From Gemmatimonadota bacterium (lineage in GTDB: Bacteria; Gemmatimonadota; Gemmatimonadetes; Gemmatimonadales; GWC2-71-9): a stretch of 10,790 bases of DNA. Under the pieces are notes generated by a model. It ran no database searches. It was not told where the DNA came from and worked only from the letters and a program-made list of their open reading frames with translations. Positions 1 to 6,364 of this stretch are shown piece after piece; position 1 is the stretch's first letter, and each line of letters begins with the position of its first letter. Location: positions 1-10,790 of the forward strand of contig QHUF01000150.1 of the NCBI GenBank assembly GCA_003221075.1, in the 5' to 3' direction. The position numbers and the translations under genes are program-made.

Positions 1-1164
1 GCGGTCGATCCCACGTCGGCGCTCGAGGAGCCGCTCGTCGTGCGGCCGACCTCGGAGACGATCATCTACGGCATGCTCGCGAAGTGGATCCAGAGCTACC
101 GCGACTTGCCGGTGCTGCTCAACCAGTGGTGCAACATCGTCCGCTGGGAGATGCGCACGCGGCTGTTCCTGCGCACCACGGAGTTCCTGTGGCAAGAAGG
201 GCATACTGCACACGCCACGTCGGAGGATGCGGAGGCCGAAGCGCGCCTGATACTCGGCATCTACCGCCGGTTCCAGGAGGAGTGGCTCGCGCTGCCGGTG
301 CTGACGGGCTTGAAGACCGATAGCGAGCGTTTCGCGGGCGCGGTGCGGACTTACGCGCTCGAAGGCCTGATGCAGGACAACAAGGCGATGCAGGCGGGGA
401 CCTCGCACTACCTCGGCCAGAACTTCGCCAAGGCGTTCGGCGTGCAATTCCAGACGGCCGCGGGCGGGCTCGACCACGTGTGGTCGACATCGTGGGGCGT
501 GTCCACGCGCCTCATCGGCGGGCTGATCATGACCCACTCGGACGACAACGGTCTGATCGCGCCTCCCAAGGTCGCACCGGTGCAGGTCGCGATCGTGCCG
601 ATATGGAAGACTGATGAGGAAAGGAGTCAGGTGTCCGGAGTCGGGAGTCAGGTAAAGGCCGATCTGGAGAAAGCCGGCCTGCGCGTCGAGCTCGACCTCC
701 GCGACACGATGAAGCCCGGCGCCAAGTACTTCGAATGGGAAGGGCGCGGTGTCCCAGTGCGACTCGAGATCGGGCCTCGGGACTTGGCGAGCGGCCAGGC
801 GGTGCTCGCGCGTCGGACCGGTGGCAAGGCCCCCGTCTCGCTGCAGGGCATAACCACCTCCGTCACGAAGGCGCTGGACGAGATTCAGGCATCGCTGTTC
901 GCCGCCGCACTCGAGCGGCGCGAGAAGAACTCGATCCGCGGCGCCACCAAAGCGCAGTTTCTCGAGTTCATCAAGGGCACTGGCGGGTTCGCGTATGGCG
1001 GTTTTTGCGGGAGCCCTTCCTGCGAGGCGGAGATCAAGGATCAGACGAACGCCACGATCCGCGTGCTTCCCGATCCCGAGTTTCGAAGTAAAGAGGCCCC
1101 GAAAACCTGCATGTGGTGCGGCGCGCCCAGTATCGCGGAGGCCGTGTGGGCACAGGCGTACTAG
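1..1164 (+). CDS. proS: Proline--tRNA ligase, class 3 (archaeal/eukaryal type), 5' end outside window
   Basis: Charges tRNA-Pro with proline in the cytoplasm. The frame is open from base 1, giving 387 residues. It begins just before the class II motif 2 region (PLVVRPTSETII at about residues 12-23), so roughly the first 100 residues lie off the left edge. Motif 3 is seen around residues 163-186 (TSWGVSTRLIGG, then THSDDNG). An anticodon-binding domain follows from about residue 195. The C-terminal zinc-type domain has a C336-x4-C341 and C370-x2-C373 pattern, and the protein ends in Ala-Tyr. The zinc domain and terminal Tyr mark the class 3 enzyme rather than the usual bacterial one with an editing insertion. 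The 3' end overlaps lysA. One helix of the anticodon-binding domain is encoded by a GGAGTC repeat patch (see 623-652). Identification is very secure; only the N-terminus is unseen. Confidence 0.96.
   Translation, partial: AVDPTSALEEPLVVRPTSETIIYGMLAKWIQSYRDLPVLLNQWCNIVRWEMRTRLFLRTTEFLWQEGHTAHATSEDAEAEARLILGIYRRFQEEWLALPVLTGLKTDSERFAGAVRTYALEGLMQDNKAMQAGTSHYLGQNFAKAFGVQFQTAAGGLDHVWSTSWGVSTRLIGGLIMTHSDDNGLIAPPKVAPVQVAIVPIWKTDEERSQVSGVGSQVKADLEKAGLRVELDLRDTMKPGAKYFEWEGRGVPVRLEIGPRDLASGQAVLARRTGGKAPVSLQGITTSVTKALDEIQASLFAAALERREKNSIRGATKAQFLEFIKGTGGFAYGGFCGSPSCEAEIKDQTNATIRVLPDPEFRSKEAPKTCMWCGAPSIAEAVWAQAY
623..652 (+). repeat. Short GGAGTC tandem-word patch inside proS
   Basis: Three copies of GGAGTC lie within 30 bases (623-628, 637-642, 644-649). 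The first and last are extended to the identical 9-mer GGAGTCAGG (623-631 and 644-652). The patch stays in frame and encodes SQVSGVGSQV, in a helix that in other prolyl-tRNA synthetases reads like a normal Ala/Glu-rich helix. The segment is about the usual length, so this may be replacement or local duplication rather than a pure insertion. Chance is possible in GC-rich coding DNA. Confidence 0.5.
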
Positions 1165-2399
1165 GGTTCGATCCGGGATTGCTGCAGGCAATCGCGGATC
1201 GCATCGGAACGCCAGCCTACGTCTACAGTGCCAATCTGATTCGCGCGCAGTACAATGCGCTCGACGACGCGCTCCACGGCATCCGCCACCGCATCTGTTA
1301 CTCCGTCAAAGCCAACGGCAACCTCGGCGTGCTCCGTGTCCTGAAACAGCTCGGGGCAGGGGCCGACATCGTGTCGGTCGGTGAGCTCCGGCGCGCGCGG
1401 ATCGCCGGGTTCGATCCTGATGGCATCGTGTTCTCGGGGGTGGGCAAGACGACGGTCGAGATCGAAGAGGCGATTCGCGCGCGGGTCGGCTTCATCAATA
1501 TCGAGTCGACGAGCGAGCTCACCATCCTCACGGCGGTCGCCAACGACCTCAAGATGCCGGCACGCGTGGGAATTCGGGTCAACCCAGACGTCGCGATCGA
1601 CAGCCATCCGTACACCAAGACCGGTGAAAAGACCGCGAAGTTCGGCATTCCGTTCGACGAGGTCCTGGCGGTCGCCAAACGGATTGCGGCCGAGCCGCGC
1701 CTCGTGCTGCGCGGGTTGGCGATGCACATCGGTTCGCAAATTACCGACGTCGAGCCCTATCATCGCGGCGCGATCAAGCTGATCGAGCTGGTCACGGCGA
1801 TCCGCGCCTCCGGCATCAGCACGCTGGAGGCGCTGGATGTGGGTGGGGGACTCGGGGTTCGGTACCACAACGAGAAGGCACCATCTCCCAAAGCGTTCGC
1901 CGAAGCGGTCGTACCGTCGGTCGGGGCGGCGGGGCTGGGGCTGCTGTGTGAGCCGGGCCGCTACCTCGTGGCCAACGCGGGCGTGCTGCTCACTCGCGTG
2001 TTGTACCGCAAGCACGCCGGCGGCAAGGAATACGTGATCGTCGACGCCGGGATGTCCGACTTCGTCCGGCCGAGTCACTACAATGCGCATCATGAGATCC
2101 TGCCGTTGCGCGACGGGAAGCGGCCGGAAGAAATCGTCAACGTGGTCGGACCGATCTGCGAGACCGGCGATTTCCTGGCGCTCGATCGCAAACTCGTCGC
2201 CGTTGGACCGGGCGAGGTGCTGGCCGTGCTGGGCACCGGCGCATACGGCTTCGTCATGAGCTCGACCTACAACCAGCGGCCGCGCGCGCCCGAGGTGGTG
2301 GTCGACGGCGACCGCTATTACGTCGCCCGCCAACGTGAGACGCTCGAAGATCTCGTCCGCGGTGAGACGGCCGAGCCAACGACCTGGTACAAAGCGTGA
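1146..2399 (+). CDS. lysA: Diaminopimelate decarboxylase
   Basis: PLP-dependent fold-type III enzyme that decarboxylates meso-diaminopimelate to L-lysine, the last step of lysine synthesis, in the cytoplasm. Visible motifs: YSVKANGN with the Schiff-base Lys at residue 55, HIGSQ from residue 194, the phosphate-binding GGGLG from 233, EPGRY at 269-273, and CETGD with the active-site Cys near 338, supplied across the dimer. Start choice: a GTG at 1113 is also in frame, but the GTG at 1146 has a GGAGG four bases upstream (1137-1141). It also gives 417 residues, with the PLP Lys almost where E. coli LysA has it (54). The start overlaps the end of proS by 19 bases and the stop overlaps the guaA start by 4 bases, so translational coupling is likely. 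There is no room for a lysine riboswitch directly upstream. Confidence 0.95.
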   Translation: MGTGVLGFDPGLLQAIADRIGTPAYVYSANLIRAQYNALDDALHGIRHRICYSVKANGNLGVLRVLKQLGAGADIVSVGELRRARIAGFDPDGIVFSGVGKTTVEIEEAIRARVGFINIESTSELTILTAVANDLKMPARVGIRVNPDVAIDSHPYTKTGEKTAKFGIPFDEVLAVAKRIAAEPRLVLRGLAMHIGSQITDVEPYHRGAIKLIELVTAIRASGISTLEALDVGGGLGVRYHNEKAPSPKAFAEAVVPSVGAAGLGLLCEPGRYLVANAGVLLTRVLYRKHAGGKEYVIVDAGMSDFVRPSHYNAHHEILPLRDGKRPEEIVNVVGPICETGDFLALDRKLVAVGPGEVLAVLGTGAYGFVMSSTYNQRPRAPEVVVDGDRYYVARQRETLEDLVRGETAEPTTWYKA

Positions 2400-3949
2400 A
2401 TCGCATCCTCATCCTCGACTACGGGTCGCAGTTCACGCAGCTGATCGCGCGGCGTATCCGCGAAGCCAGCGTGTATTGCGAGATTCACCCCGCCGGCAAG
2501 GGACTGGACCTCGCATTCATCCGATCGTTCGACCCCAAGGGCATCATTCTCTCGGGCGGTCCGAATTCCGTCTTCGACGAAGGCGCGCCCACCGCCGATC
2601 CCGCGATTCTGGATCTCGGTCTCCCCGTGCTCGGCATCTGCTATGGCATGCAGCTCGTCGCGCTGCTGTCAGGTGGGAAAGTCGTGCCCTCGAGCGAGCG
2701 GGAGTACGGGCGCGCCGAGATCACGATTCGTGAGAACAAGGGCCTCTTCGCCGGATTCGAGCCGCGCGCGACGGCCATCGTGTGGGCGAGCCACGGCGAT
2801 CGGGTGGACCAGCCACCACCGCATTTCCGGGTCACCGCCACGAGCGCCAATGCGCCCGTCGCGGGCATGCAGCACGAGACCAAGCCGATCTTCGGCGTCC
2901 TGTTTCACCCCGAGGTGGCGCACACGCCGCGCGGCGGCGAGATCCTGCACAACTTCCTGTTCGACATCTGCGGTTGCGTCCCCGACTGGACGCCCGGGCA
3001 TTTCATCGATCACGAGGTCGGGCGGATCCGGAACCTGATCGGCCCGACGGGCCGTGCCATCTGCGGCTTGTCGGGCGGGGTGGACTCGGCGGTCGCGGCG
3101 GCACTCGTGCACCGCGCCATCGGGGATCGTCTCACATGCGTTTTCGTCGACCACGGATTGCTGCGCCGAGGTGAGCGAGAGCAAGTGGAGCAGACCTTCC
3201 GCGCGCATCTCGGCATGGATTTGCGCGTGGTCGACGCGACGCACCGCTTCCTGAAAGAGCTGAAGAACATCGAGGATCCCGAGGAAAAACGCCGCCGCAT
3301 CGGCCACATCTTCATCGACGTGTTCGAGGACGCGGCCCACCACGTCGAAGGTCAGGTGGGATTCCTGGTTCAGGGGACCCTGTATCCCGATGTGATCGAG
3401 TCGTCCTCGCCCAAAGGCGGCCCATCGGCGACGATCAAAACCCATCACAATGTCGGCGGGCTGCGGCCCAACATGCCGTGGAAGCTCATCGAGCCGCTGC
3501 GGGAGCTGTTCAAGGACGAAGTGCGTCAGGTCGGGCGGGAGCTTGGGTTGCCCGATGACATCGTGGGGAGGCACCCATTCCCGGGTCCCGGGTTGGCCAT
3601 TCGCGTCCTCGGACCCGTGAATGAAGAGCGGCTCGACCTGCTGCGCCGGGTGGACGCGATTTACCTGGAGGAGATCCGTGCGGCGGGGCTGTACGACCAG
3701 ATCTGGCAGGCATTCGCCGTGCTGCTCCCCATCAAGTCGGTTGGCGTGATGGGTGATGGAAGAACCTACGATCATGTCGTCGCGCTCCGCGCGGTAACGA
3801 GCCGCGACGGGATGACCGCCGACTGGTTCCCGTTCCCCCCTGACGTACTCGGCCGGATCTCGAACCGCATCATCAACGAAGTACGCGGGGTCAATCGCGT
3901 CGCCTACGACGTGAGCTCCAAGCCACCGGCCACCATCGAGTGGGAGTGA
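2396..3949 (+). CDS. guaA: GMP synthase (glutamine-hydrolysing)
   Basis: Converts XMP to GMP using ATP and ammonia from glutamine; the last step of guanine nucleotide synthesis. 517 residues, normal for the family. Order of domains: class I glutamine amidotransferase (about 1-190) with catalytic Cys82 in GICYGMQ and the His171/Glu173 pair in FHPEV; ATP pyrophosphatase domain with the PP-loop SGGVDS from residue 226; C-terminal dimerisation domain ending in SSKPPATIEWE, the classic family end, where substrate is bound. The start is a GTG embedded in the lysA stop region (GTGA overlap of 4 bases) with no obvious Shine-Dalgarno sequence, so translation probably depends on ribosomes finishing lysA. 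All catalytic residues I looked for are present, so it should be functional. Confidence 0.97.
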   Translation: MNRILILDYGSQFTQLIARRIREASVYCEIHPAGKGLDLAFIRSFDPKGIILSGGPNSVFDEGAPTADPAILDLGLPVLGICYGMQLVALLSGGKVVPSSEREYGRAEITIRENKGLFAGFEPRATAIVWASHGDRVDQPPPHFRVTATSANAPVAGMQHETKPIFGVLFHPEVAHTPRGGEILHNFLFDICGCVPDWTPGHFIDHEVGRIRNLIGPTGRAICGLSGGVDSAVAAALVHRAIGDRLTCVFVDHGLLRRGEREQVEQTFRAHLGMDLRVVDATHRFLKELKNIEDPEEKRRRIGHIFIDVFEDAAHHVEGQVGFLVQGTLYPDVIESSSPKGGPSATIKTHHNVGGLRPNMPWKLIEPLRELFKDEVRQVGRELGLPDDIVGRHPFPGPGLAIRVLGPVNEERLDLLRRVDAIYLEEIRAAGLYDQIWQAFAVLLPIKSVGVMGDGRTYDHVVALRAVTSRDGMTADWFPFPPDVLGRISNRIINEVRGVNRVAYDVSSKPPATIEWE

Positions 3950-5478
3950 ACGACCCGTCGCACGACGGCACGACGGCACGTCTCACGATGCGACCTTGGC
4001 AGGCCGCTCTAATCGCCGGCCTTCTTGCGACTGTCGTGGCCGCGCCTTCGGTCCGCAATGGGTTCGTGGCAGACGATCAATGGGTCGTCGCAAACCGGCA
4101 GGTGCTCGAGCATCCACCCTCCGCAGGTGCGGTCCTCAAAGAGCCGTACTGGCCCGCTTCGTTTGGCGGAGTCATGTGGCGTCCTGCGGTCATTACCTCG
4201 TGGGCACTCGACTATCGCGTGTCGTCCAGCCCGCACTGGTTTCACGCGGTCAACATCCTCTGGGCGGCAATCGCCACCGCATTATTCGCTCTGCTCGCGT
4301 GCGAGCTGGCTGGCCCGGCGGTCGGGCTGATCGTCGGGGTACTGTTTGCTATCCATCCCGTGCATGTCGAAGCCGTGGCCAACGTGGTTGGACGCGCAGA
4401 GCTGATGGCAGCGGCTGGGTATGCCGCCGCGTTGGTGTGCGCGATCCGTGCAGGACAGGGCCGCATGTACTTGATCGGCGTTGTGCTGGGTGCGGCGTTG
4501 GCGATCGGATCGAAGGAGATCGCCGTTACGTTGCCCGCGGCGGTGCTACTCGTGTACGTGGCCAAGCGCTCGCCGCTGCGGGGGGGGGCCGCATGGCGGC
4601 CGGTTGTGGCCGCGACGCTGCCCATTCTCGTCTACTTCATCGTCCACCGGTTCGTCGGTATTCGGACGTTCTACGGCGGCGGCCTGGCCGTTGGACTCGA
4701 GCACCTCAACATCCTGCAGCGAACCTGGGCGATGGTGCCCTTATCGTTGCAGTGGTGGCGGCTCTTCCTGTTCCCGGCGCATCTCTCGGCTGATTACTCG
4801 CCGGGCGAATTGACCGTGTCGACGGGCCTCACGGTCTGGCACGTGGTCGGCCTGCTGTGCTGGATAGGTCTTGGGACTCTGGCCTGGAAGACGCGGCGCA
4901 CGATTCCTGGGATCGCGATCGGACTCGCCTGGGTCGTGATCACGATCTCGCCGGCCGCAAACATCGTCATGCCGAGCGAATTCCTCATCGCCGAGCGCAC
5001 GCTCTACCTGCCTTCGTTCGGTGTCCTATTCGCCCTCGCTTCAGGCGCGATGGCGATCCGGTCGTCACGGCTCCGGGTGGCGGCGGTGGCGATTGCCGTC
5101 CTCGCCGGTGCGACCCGAAGCATCGCCCGCGTGCCGGCCTGGCACGACGACGAGGCCCACTATCAGGCCTTGCGGCGTGAAGCGCCGCGCTCCTATCGGA
5201 CGCTGTGGCTCGAAGGCAAGGACGAGTTCGCGGCGGGGCGGTGGGGAACGGGTGAGCAGTTTCTCTTGGAATCCATCGCGCTGGCGCCGGGGATTACCGG
5301 TCCACGAGTCGATCTCGGTCGCTTCTACATCAGTGCGAACCTGTGGCAGCCCGCGATCCGGCAGCTTCGCGCCGCCATAGCGGTCGATAGCGTGCACACG
5401 CCGGCCTGGGACGCCCTGCGGGAAGCCTACCTGGGGGCGGGGGATACAGCTGCGGCAAACTTGATACTGCGACGCTAG
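3946..5478 (+). CDS. TMTC-like polytopic membrane protein with C-terminal TPR repeats (putative GT-C glycosyltransferase)
   Basis: About 510 residues. An N-terminal hydrophobic helix (about 16-34) precedes a short loop with Asp-Asp at residues 43-44 (VADDQW). Many further hydrophobic segments follow up to about residue 390. Two stretches are hallmarks of TMTC-type proteins: FAIHPVHVEAVANVVGRAEL (His137 in HPVH) and SEFLIAERTLYLPS near the last membrane helices. The last ~100 residues look like two or three TPR repeats. Eukaryotic TMTCs are protein O-mannosyltransferases; bacterial homologues are mostly uncharacterised, so a lipid-linked-sugar transferase at the membrane is an inference. Start: GTG 3946 overlaps the guaA stop by 4 bases, as guaA does with lysA. 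GTG 3940 and ATG 3988 are alternatives. The final codons (Arg-Arg-stop) lie inside the first unit of the repeat array at 5469. A nine-G tract lies at 4580-4588. Confidence 0.75.
   Translation: MNDPSHDGTTARLTMRPWQAALIAGLLATVVAAPSVRNGFVADDQWVVANRQVLEHPPSAGAVLKEPYWPASFGGVMWRPAVITSWALDYRVSSSPHWFHAVNILWAAIATALFALLACELAGPAVGLIVGVLFAIHPVHVEAVANVVGRAELMAAAGYAAALVCAIRAGQGRMYLIGVVLGAALAIGSKEIAVTLPAAVLLVYVAKRSPLRGGAAWRPVVAATLPILVYFIVHRFVGIRTFYGGGLAVGLEHLNILQRTWAMVPLSLQWWRLFLFPAHLSADYSPGELTVSTGLTVWHVVGLLCWIGLGTLAWKTRRTIPGIAIGLAWVVITISPAANIVMPSEFLIAERTLYLPSFGVLFALASGAMAIRSSRLRVAAVAIAVLAGATRSIARVPAWHDDEAHYQALRREAPRSYRTLWLEGKDEFAAGRWGTGEQFLLESIALAPGITGPRVDLGRFYISANLWQPAIRQLRAAIAVDSVHTPAWDALREAYLGAGDTAAANLILRR
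4580..4588 (+). repeat. Homopolymeric G9 tract within the TMTC-like gene
   Basis: Nine consecutive G bases lie in the coding sequence (codons for Arg-Gly-Gly-Ala). Gain or loss of one G would shift the frame and truncate the protein before the conserved AERTLYLPS segment. It is the longest mononucleotide run I see in the window; runs of seven occur at 7993-7999 (G) and 10731-10737 (C). Confidence 0.85.
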
Positions 5479-5532
5479 GTTACTACGACGCCAGGAAAAA
5501 GCGACGCTAGGGCAGAACGACCGCTAGACACG
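5469..5532 (+). repeat. Left array: four units, 16-nt period, core GCGACGCTAGG
   Basis: Units start at 5469, 5485, 5501 and 5517, exactly 16 bases apart. Cores: GCGACGCTAGG (5469), ACGACGCCAGG (5485), GCGACGCTAGG (5501) and the degenerate ACGACCGCTAG (5517). The 5-base spacers differ: TTACT, AAAAA, GCAGA, ACACG. The first unit contains the stop codon of the TMTC-like gene (5476-5478), and the fourth contains the stop of the - strand four-helix-bundle gene (5524-5526). Confidence 0.9.
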
Positions 5533-5736
5533 CTTCGCAGCCTCGTCGATCTTGCGTAGCAAGGCATACACGAGCCGCGCGCAATTCGATCGTTTGATTC
5601 GTATGAACCGCAGCTCCTCCTTTTCCAAGTAACCAAGCGCATCTACCAACTCGAGAATCCCTTCGATCTCGTGGAGGGAAGAACGCGCAATGTCGAGGTA
5701 TCTGCGAAACTCACCCGGCCCGCGGAAATCGCCCAT
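5524..5736 (-). CDS. Internally deleted S23 / four-helix-bundle family protein (likely remnant)
   Basis: The reading frame, 70 residues from ATG 5736, ends with the C-terminal half typical of the S23 four-helix-bundle family: GPGEFRRYLDIARSSLHEIE, then LVDALGYLEKEEL and a final amphipathic helix. Family members are normally about 115-125 residues and begin like MGDFR-x-LKVWQ, followed by a long helix and a SIPSNIAEG-type motif. Here MGDFR is joined directly to GPGEFRR, so the first helix and the SIPSNIAEG region are missing, apparently by an in-frame internal deletion near 5717-5723. A longer frame from GTG 5808 (94 residues) is open, but its extra N-terminus does not resemble the family and starts inside the right repeat array. 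There is no visible ribosome binding site. Family function is poorly known; members occur in 23S rRNA intervening sequences, and Avd of diversity-generating retroelements shares the fold. I doubt that this copy folds normally. Confidence 0.65.
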   Translation of the reverse strand: MGDFRGPGEFRRYLDIARSSLHEIEGILELVDALGYLEKEELRFIRIKRSNCARLVYALLRKIDEAAKRV

Positions 5737-5807
5737 GCAGGACGATAGAGTAGGTGAGATGGATTCTTTGGATCGTTTTGGTGCGGCGGGGAGCTTTTTG
5801 ACGTACA

Positions 5808-5850
5808 CCTAGCGTCGCAGTTTGCTAGCGTCGCCTTTTCCTAGCGTCGC
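5808..5850 (-). repeat. Right array: three units, 16-nt period, inverted relative to the left array
   Basis: Units start at 5808, 5824 and 5840, again exactly 16 bases apart: CCTAGCGTCGC, GCTAGCGTCGC, CCTAGCGTCGC. Two are the exact reverse complement of the left core. Spacers on the - strand read AAAAG and AAACT, with TGTAC leading inward. The array ends one base before the stop codon (5852-5854) of the EIIA gene. Confidence 0.9.
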
Positions 5851-5851
5851 T

Positions 5852-6304
5852 TTATATGTTTTTCTCTTCTAAAAGCGCCAAAAACTCCGCCGGCGTCCCA
5901 AGCTTGGCGAGGCGAACCGGTACGTCCGACTCCTTGGCGAACTGGGCAATCTTGCCGAGCACCGGCAAATACTGGTTGGACACTTCCAGGGGCGGGGCGA
6001 CGATCAGGAAGAAGTAGTTGACGGGCTGGTCGTCGATGGCCTTGAAGTCGATCCCCGTGGCGCTGCGGCCGAATGCACACCGGAGCCGCGTCACCACGAG
6101 CGAGCGGCAGTGGGGGATCGAGATGTGCTGGCCGATGCCGGTGGACCCCAGCGTCTCGCGCCGCTTCAGCATCTTGAACAGCATCGCCTGCGCCTTGTCG
6201 TCCAGCTTGAGCAGCCCGACGAGCTCCTTCAGCACCGCGTCCTTCGTGGTGCTCTCGAGCTCGAGCGTAATAGCATCTTCGGAGAAGAATTCGCGCAGGC
6301 GCAT
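5852..6304 (-). CDS. PTS EIIA domain protein, PtsN/fructose type
   Basis: A 150-residue single-domain protein of the PTS EIIA type 2 (mannitol/fructose/Ntr) family. The phosphorylatable His is residue 65 in GIGQHISIPH, close to His73 of E. coli PtsN. The N-terminus MRLREFFSEDAITLEL and the C-terminal TPAEFLALLEE are typical. Such proteins take phosphate from a PTS or Ntr phosphocascade and usually regulate (potassium, nitrogen, stress) rather than transport. With no EIIB/EIIC nearby, a regulatory role is favoured by inference. Start: ATG 6304 begins at the family N-terminus; the frame runs open to 6391, but that extra part has no family likeness. It diverges from the dus gene with about 60 bases between starts, so the two share a promoter region. 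Its stop lies next to the right repeat array at 5850, and no ordinary terminator is visible there. Confidence 0.88.
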   Translation of the reverse strand: MRLREFFSEDAITLELESTTKDAVLKELVGLLKLDDKAQAMLFKMLKRRETLGSTGIGQHISIPHCRSLVVTRLRCAFGRSATGIDFKAIDDQPVNYFFLIVAPPLEVSNQYLPVLGKIAQFAKESDVPVRLAKLGTPAEFLALLEEKNI

Positions 6305-6364
6305 TCGCGCGCGAAAGGTAAATCTTGGTTGCTCCGGGCGCAACGCGCTATTACGTTCCAGCGC

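Larger units (their letters stand above)
5466..5850. mobile_element. Putative small element: inverted 16-nt-period arrays enclosing an S23-like gene remnant
   Basis: The stretch between two convergent genes is almost entirely one composite structure. A left array of four units (5469-5532) and a right array of three units (5808-5850) carry the same 11-base core in opposite orientation, both with an exact 16-base period. The inner ~275 bases encode the degenerate four-helix-bundle gene. The longest perfect match is a 15-base inverted repeat, 5466-5480 with 5807-5821. In RNA, units at 5501, 5485 and 5469 can pair in register with units at 5808, 5824 and 5840. S23-family genes are known from 23S rRNA intervening sequences, which are also bounded by complementary ends. 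That this is a related chromosomal element is inference. No transposase is present. Confidence 0.45.

Noticed and set aside
1161..2333. Long open frame (390 codons) on the - strand opposite lysA
   Set aside because: It mirrors lysA, whose frame carries all family motifs; the antisense product is Arg/Asp/His-rich with no recognisable domain, as usual for GC-rich shadow frames.
2669..3979. Long open frame (436 codons) on the - strand opposite guaA
   Set aside because: Shadow of guaA with no domain likeness.
5466..5850. CRISPR array or diversity-generating retroelement
   Set aside because: The repeats are 11 bases with 5-base spacers in two inverted blocks, too short for CRISPR. The four-helix-bundle remnant recalls Avd, but there is no reverse transcriptase and no template/variable repeat pair.
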